Positions 33,711 to 35,816 of a stretch of 35,816 nt of DNA are shown here, piece by piece (position 1 is the stretch's first letter; every line of letters begins with the position of its first letter). The notes beneath the pieces are model-generated. The model saw only the letters and a list, made by a program, of their open reading frames with translations. It was not told the DNA's origin and made no database searches. The translations under genes were made by a program, and so were the position numbers. The stretch spans positions 1 through 35,816 of the forward strand of contig MKWN01000050.1 of the NCBI GenBank assembly GCA_001899775.1, in the 5' to 3' direction. This DNA is from Thiobacillus sp. 65-29 (GTDB lineage Bacteria; Pseudomonadota; Gammaproteobacteria; Burkholderiales; Thiobacillaceae).

Positions 33711-34799
33711 TCATGGCTGGGGCAGCGAGCGCGCCCCCTTCTCGTACCAGCCCTTGCTGCGGTTGGCGAGCTTCACCACCAGCAGCATCACCGGCACCTC
33801 GATCAGCACGCCGACCACGGTGGCGAGCGCCGCCCCCGACTGGAAGCCGAACAGCGCGATCGCCGCCGCCACCGCCAGCTCGAAGAAGTTGGACGCGCCG
33901 ATCAGCGCCGACGGACAGGCGACGCTGTGCTTCTCGCCGACCTTGCGGTTGAGCCAGTAGGCGAGGCCCGAATTGAAGAACACCTGGATCAAGATCGGCA
34001 CCGCCAAGAGCGCGATGATCAGCGGCTGCGCGATGATCGCCTCGCCCTGGAACGCGAACAGCAGCACCAGCGTCGCCAGGAGCGCGAGGACGGAAGCGTG
34101 GCCGAGCCGTGCCATCGTCGCATCGAACGCTGCCTGGCCGCGCCTGAGCAAAGCCTTGCGCCAGATCTGCGCGAGGATCACCGGGATGACGATGTACAGC
34201 ACCACCGAGGCGAAGAGCGTGTCCCACGGCACCACGATCGCCGACAGCCCGAGCAGCAGGCCGACGATGGGCGCGAAGGCGACGATCATGATGGCGTCGT
34301 TCAACGCCACCTGAGACAGAGTGAAGTACGGGTCGCCGCCAGTCAGCCGGCTCCACACGAACACCATCGCGGTACACGGCGCGGCGGCCAGCAGGATCAG
34401 CCCGGCGACAAAGCTGTCGAGCTGTTCCGCCGGCAGATACGGTGCAAATAAATGCCTGATGAACAGCCACGCCAACAGCGCCATGGAAAACGGCTTCACC
34501 GCCCAATTGACGAACAGGGTGACGCCGATGCCCTTCCAGTGCGACTTCACCTGATGCAACGCGCCGAAGTCGATCTTCATCAGCATTGGGATGATCATCA
34601 CCCAGATCAGCAGTCCGACCGGGAGGTTGACCTGCGCCACCTCCATGCGCCCAAGCGCCTGGAACGGCGCGGGGAACAACTGGCCCAGCAGCACCCCGGC
34701 GACGATGCACAGCGCCACCCACAGGCTGAGCCAGCGCTCGAACACGCTCATCGGCGTGGCGGCCGAGGTCTTGGTGATCACGTCACACTGTGCGCTCAT
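33711..34799 (-). CDS. Arsenite efflux transporter ACR3
   Basis: A 362-residue membrane protein with about ten hydrophobic segments and the conserved cysteine C142 in [11 protein letters not shown], plus the [11 protein letters not shown] motif of ACR3. It exports arsenite formed by ArsC. It is preceded by arsC (17 bp apart) and followed by arsM. The start at 34799 is the first codon in frame and is near GAGGTGAAGGT on the minus strand. Confidence 0.92.
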   Translation of the reverse strand: MSAQCDVITKTSAATPMSVFERWLSLWVALCIVAGVLLGQLFPAPFQALGRMEVAQVNLPVGLLIWVMIIPMLMKIDFGALHQVKSHWKGIGVTLFVNWAVKPFSMALLAWLFIRHLFAPYLPAEQLDSFVAGLILLAAAPCTAMVFVWSRLTGGDPYFTLSQVALNDAIMIVAFAPIVGLLLGLSAIVVPWDTLFASVVLYIVIPVILAQIWRKALLRRGQAAFDATMARLGHASVLALLATLVLLFAFQGEAIIAQPLIIALLAVPILIQVFFNSGLAYWLNRKVGEKHSVACPSALIGASNFFELAVAAAIALFGFQSGAALATVVGVLIEVPVMLLVVKLANRSKGWYEKGARSLPQP

Positions 34800-34816
34800 A
34801 CCTTCACCTCACCTGC

Positions 34817-35240
34817 TCAGGCCACGGTCTGAAGGCCGAGCTTCGCGCGCACCGCTGAAACCAGCCGGCTGCGGATGTCGTCGCGCACCGCGAGGAAGCT
34901 CTCCAGCGGCTCGCCGTGCGGATCGTGGAAAGGCAGATGAATCGCCGGGATCGGCCTGGGGAAGATCGGGCAGGTCCTTCGCGTTGTCGCACACCGTCAC
35001 CACCAGGTCGATGGCCTCGCTCATCACCGCGTCGATATCCTTCGGGTGCAGGCCGTCGGTATTCAGGCCCGCATCCTTCAGCGCGGCGATCGCGCCGTCG
35101 GCCACCTTGGGCTGCGGCCGGATGCCGGCGGACAGCGCGCGCACCTGGCCGGCGAGATCGTGGTTCAGCAGCACTTCGGCCATCTGCGAACGGCAGGAAT
35201 TGCCGGTGCACAGCACCAGCACGGTGTAAGGGTGGGTCAC
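34817..35240 (-). pseudogene. arsC: Arsenate reductase gene with +1 frameshift
   Basis: Thioredoxin-type ArsC: GTG start at 35240 overlapping arsR as GTGA, then VLVLCTGNSCRSQMAEVLLN with the catalytic CTGNSCR loop. The frame is normal through VVTVCDNAKDLP. An extra G (C on the plus strand at 34967) then shifts it. Past the shift another frame gives the expected end: IFPRPIPAIHLPFHDPHG, then LESFLAVRDDIRSRLV and a stop at 34817. The key CDNAK cysteine is retained before the shift. Either a recent mutation or an assembly error. Confidence 0.82.
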
Positions 35241-35584
35241 GGGAGTTCCTTTTCGGTGGTATCTGGTTCGCATGCCGGCGAACACACCGGCGAGCAGGGA
35301 TTGCCGCCGCAGCAGTTGTCGGTGAGAAAGCCGAGCAGCGCATTCATGGTGCTGAAATTGGCGGTGTAGATGACGAAGCGCCCCGCCTGCTGCGAATCGG
35401 CCATGCCTGCGTGCGCAAGCTCCTTCAGGTGGAAGGACAGCGAGGACGGTGCGATGCCGGTGAGTTCGCCGATCCGCCCCGCCGCGAGCCCCGCCGGACC
35501 CGCCTGGACCAGGGCGCGGAATATCGCCAGACGGGAATCCTGGGCGAGTGCGGCGAGTGCGGCGAGTGCGGCTTTCGTTTCCAT
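35237..35584 (-). CDS. arsR: ArsR-type repressor with C-terminal cysteine-rich arsenite site
   Basis: A 115-residue winged-helix repressor (ELTGIAPSSLSFHLKELAHAG). The metalloid ligands are probably in the C-terminal tail (C91, C92, C97, C101, C105), unlike the CxC in the E. coli DNA-binding helix. A 9-bp tandem repeat (35544-35570, three copies) encodes the LAALAALA start. There is no Shine-Dalgarno: the promoter predicts a transcript beginning at or next to the ATG. It heads the ars operon and overlaps arsC. Confidence 0.88.
   Translation of the reverse strand: METKAALAALAALAQDSRLAIFRALVQAGPAGLAAGRIGELTGIAPSSLSFHLKELAHAGMADSQQAGRFVIYTANFSTMNALLGFLTDNCCGGNPCSPVCSPACEPDTTEKELP
35544..35570. 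repeat. Three 9-bp repeats within arsR
   Basis: GCGAGTGCG three times in tandem, in frame (LAA repeats near the arsR N-terminus). Changes in copy number would keep the frame. Confidence 0.7.
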
Positions 35585-35585
35585 G

Positions 35586-35620
35586 TTTCAAACAATATTG
35601 AAACATTGAGCCCAAAGCAA
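35586..35620 (-). promoter_or_regulatory. arsR promoter and palindromic operator
   Basis: Minus strand: TTGCTT (35615-35620), a 17-bp spacer and TATTGT (35592-35597). The 18-bp palindrome TTTCAATATTGTTTGAAA (35586-35603) covers the -10 and start, where bound repressor would block RNA polymerase. Transcription should start about 7 bp after the -10, on the ATG at 35584. Confidence 0.6.
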
Positions 35621-35638
35621 ATGAAATTTTTGTGACAG

Positions 35639-35654
35639 CCCGCGGAGCCGCGGG
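35639..35654 (-). terminator. GC-rich hairpin after the FAD dehydrogenase gene
   Basis: CCCGCGG and CCGCGGG form a perfect 7-bp stem with a 2-nt loop, but the T-tract on the minus strand is displaced by several bases. It may be a weak terminator. Confidence 0.4.
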
Positions 35655-35669
35655 ACTCACGAACGCACC

Positions 35670-35816
35670 TCAGTAGTCGCAGCCCGGCCCCGAACGGGCG
35701 CCGGACTTGGCCGCTTCGAGCCCCAGCATGTCGCGCGCCACCGCCTCGGCGACCTTGATGCCGTCCACACCCGCCGAAAGGATCCCGCCGGCATAGCCCG
35801 CGCCCTCGCCCGCCGG
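35670..35816 (-). CDS. FAD-dependent dehydrogenase, C-terminal part (COG2509-like)
   Basis: The last 48 codons of a gene that begins outside the window. PAGEGAGYAGGILSAGVDGI followed by KVAEAVARDML is the FAD-binding C-terminal signature of uncharacterised FAD-dependent dehydrogenases. It is upstream of arsR and separated by a hairpin, so it is probably not part of the ars operon. Confidence 0.75.
   Translation of the reverse strand, partial: PAGEGAGYAGGILSAGVDGIKVAEAVARDMLGLEAAKSGARSGPGCDY

Noticed and set aside
32836..34722. A 628-residue protein joining ArsM to an upstream arginine/glycine-rich part
   Set aside because: The upstream part is antiparallel-frame noise over the ACR3 gene; ArsM has its own fold start at 33645.
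34809..35660. A single 283-residue minus-strand protein across arsR and arsC
   Set aside because: It reads arsR in the wrong frame; ArsC begins at the GTG at 35240.

Overview
The window is a GC-rich betaproteobacterial chromosome segment. The gene content and protein style (PIN-PhoH, RhlE, GltX, TsaB/RimI, LplT, an FKBP-like/methyltransferase fusion) fit the Rhodocyclales or Thiobacillus-like Nitrosomonadales. I cannot fix the genus from sequence alone.

Left host region (1-19927): a LysR regulator with a small coupled gene; the lysophospholipid flippase LplT; a minus-strand membrane set (lemA, two TPM-domain genes, nfeD, qmcA); an FKBP-like/methyltransferase fusion; a DNA-repair and tRNA-modification run (family 4 uracil-DNA glycosylase, rimI, tsaB); a sugar/sorbosone dehydrogenase-like periplasmic protein; PIN-PhoH; a DUF4197 protein; a DgcZ-like zinc-binding diguanylate cyclase; a PKMT-type methyltransferase; a thioredoxin/DsbD-like membrane protein; RhlE; tRNA-Val(CAC); and gltX.

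Central mobile element (about 11.5 kb, 19959-31504): it is inserted inside the anticodon loop of the host tRNA-Thr(CGU). The only sequence shared by both ends is the 7-nt loop TTCGTAA, so neither end rebuilds the host tRNA. Instead, 95 bp inside the left end, the element carries a complete, perfectly paired tRNA-Thr(CGU) of different sequence. The element therefore appears to break an essential-type host gene and bring its own replacement, next to the surviving host tRNA promoter. The rest of the element is satellite-like: a tyrosine integrase with paired arm-type sites at both ends, two AlpA-like DNA-binding proteins, an AEP-primase/VapE-helicase fusion, an iteron-bearing candidate origin, a GIY-YIG nuclease coupled to a serine recombinase, a possible small terminase, several small proteins of unknown role, and an intact large terminase. 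I see no portal, capsid, protease or tail gene.

Right host region (31543-35816): a tandem UspA protein, then a minus-strand arsenic operon reading arsR-arsC-ACR3-arsM-small thioredoxin, with frameshifts in arsC and in the thioredoxin gene. arsR has a promoter and a palindromic operator that predict a leaderless mRNA. The window ends in the C-terminus of an FAD-dependent dehydrogenase.

Most protein family assignments come from motif recognition without database searches. Start codons were set from ribosome-binding sites, overlaps and signal peptides.
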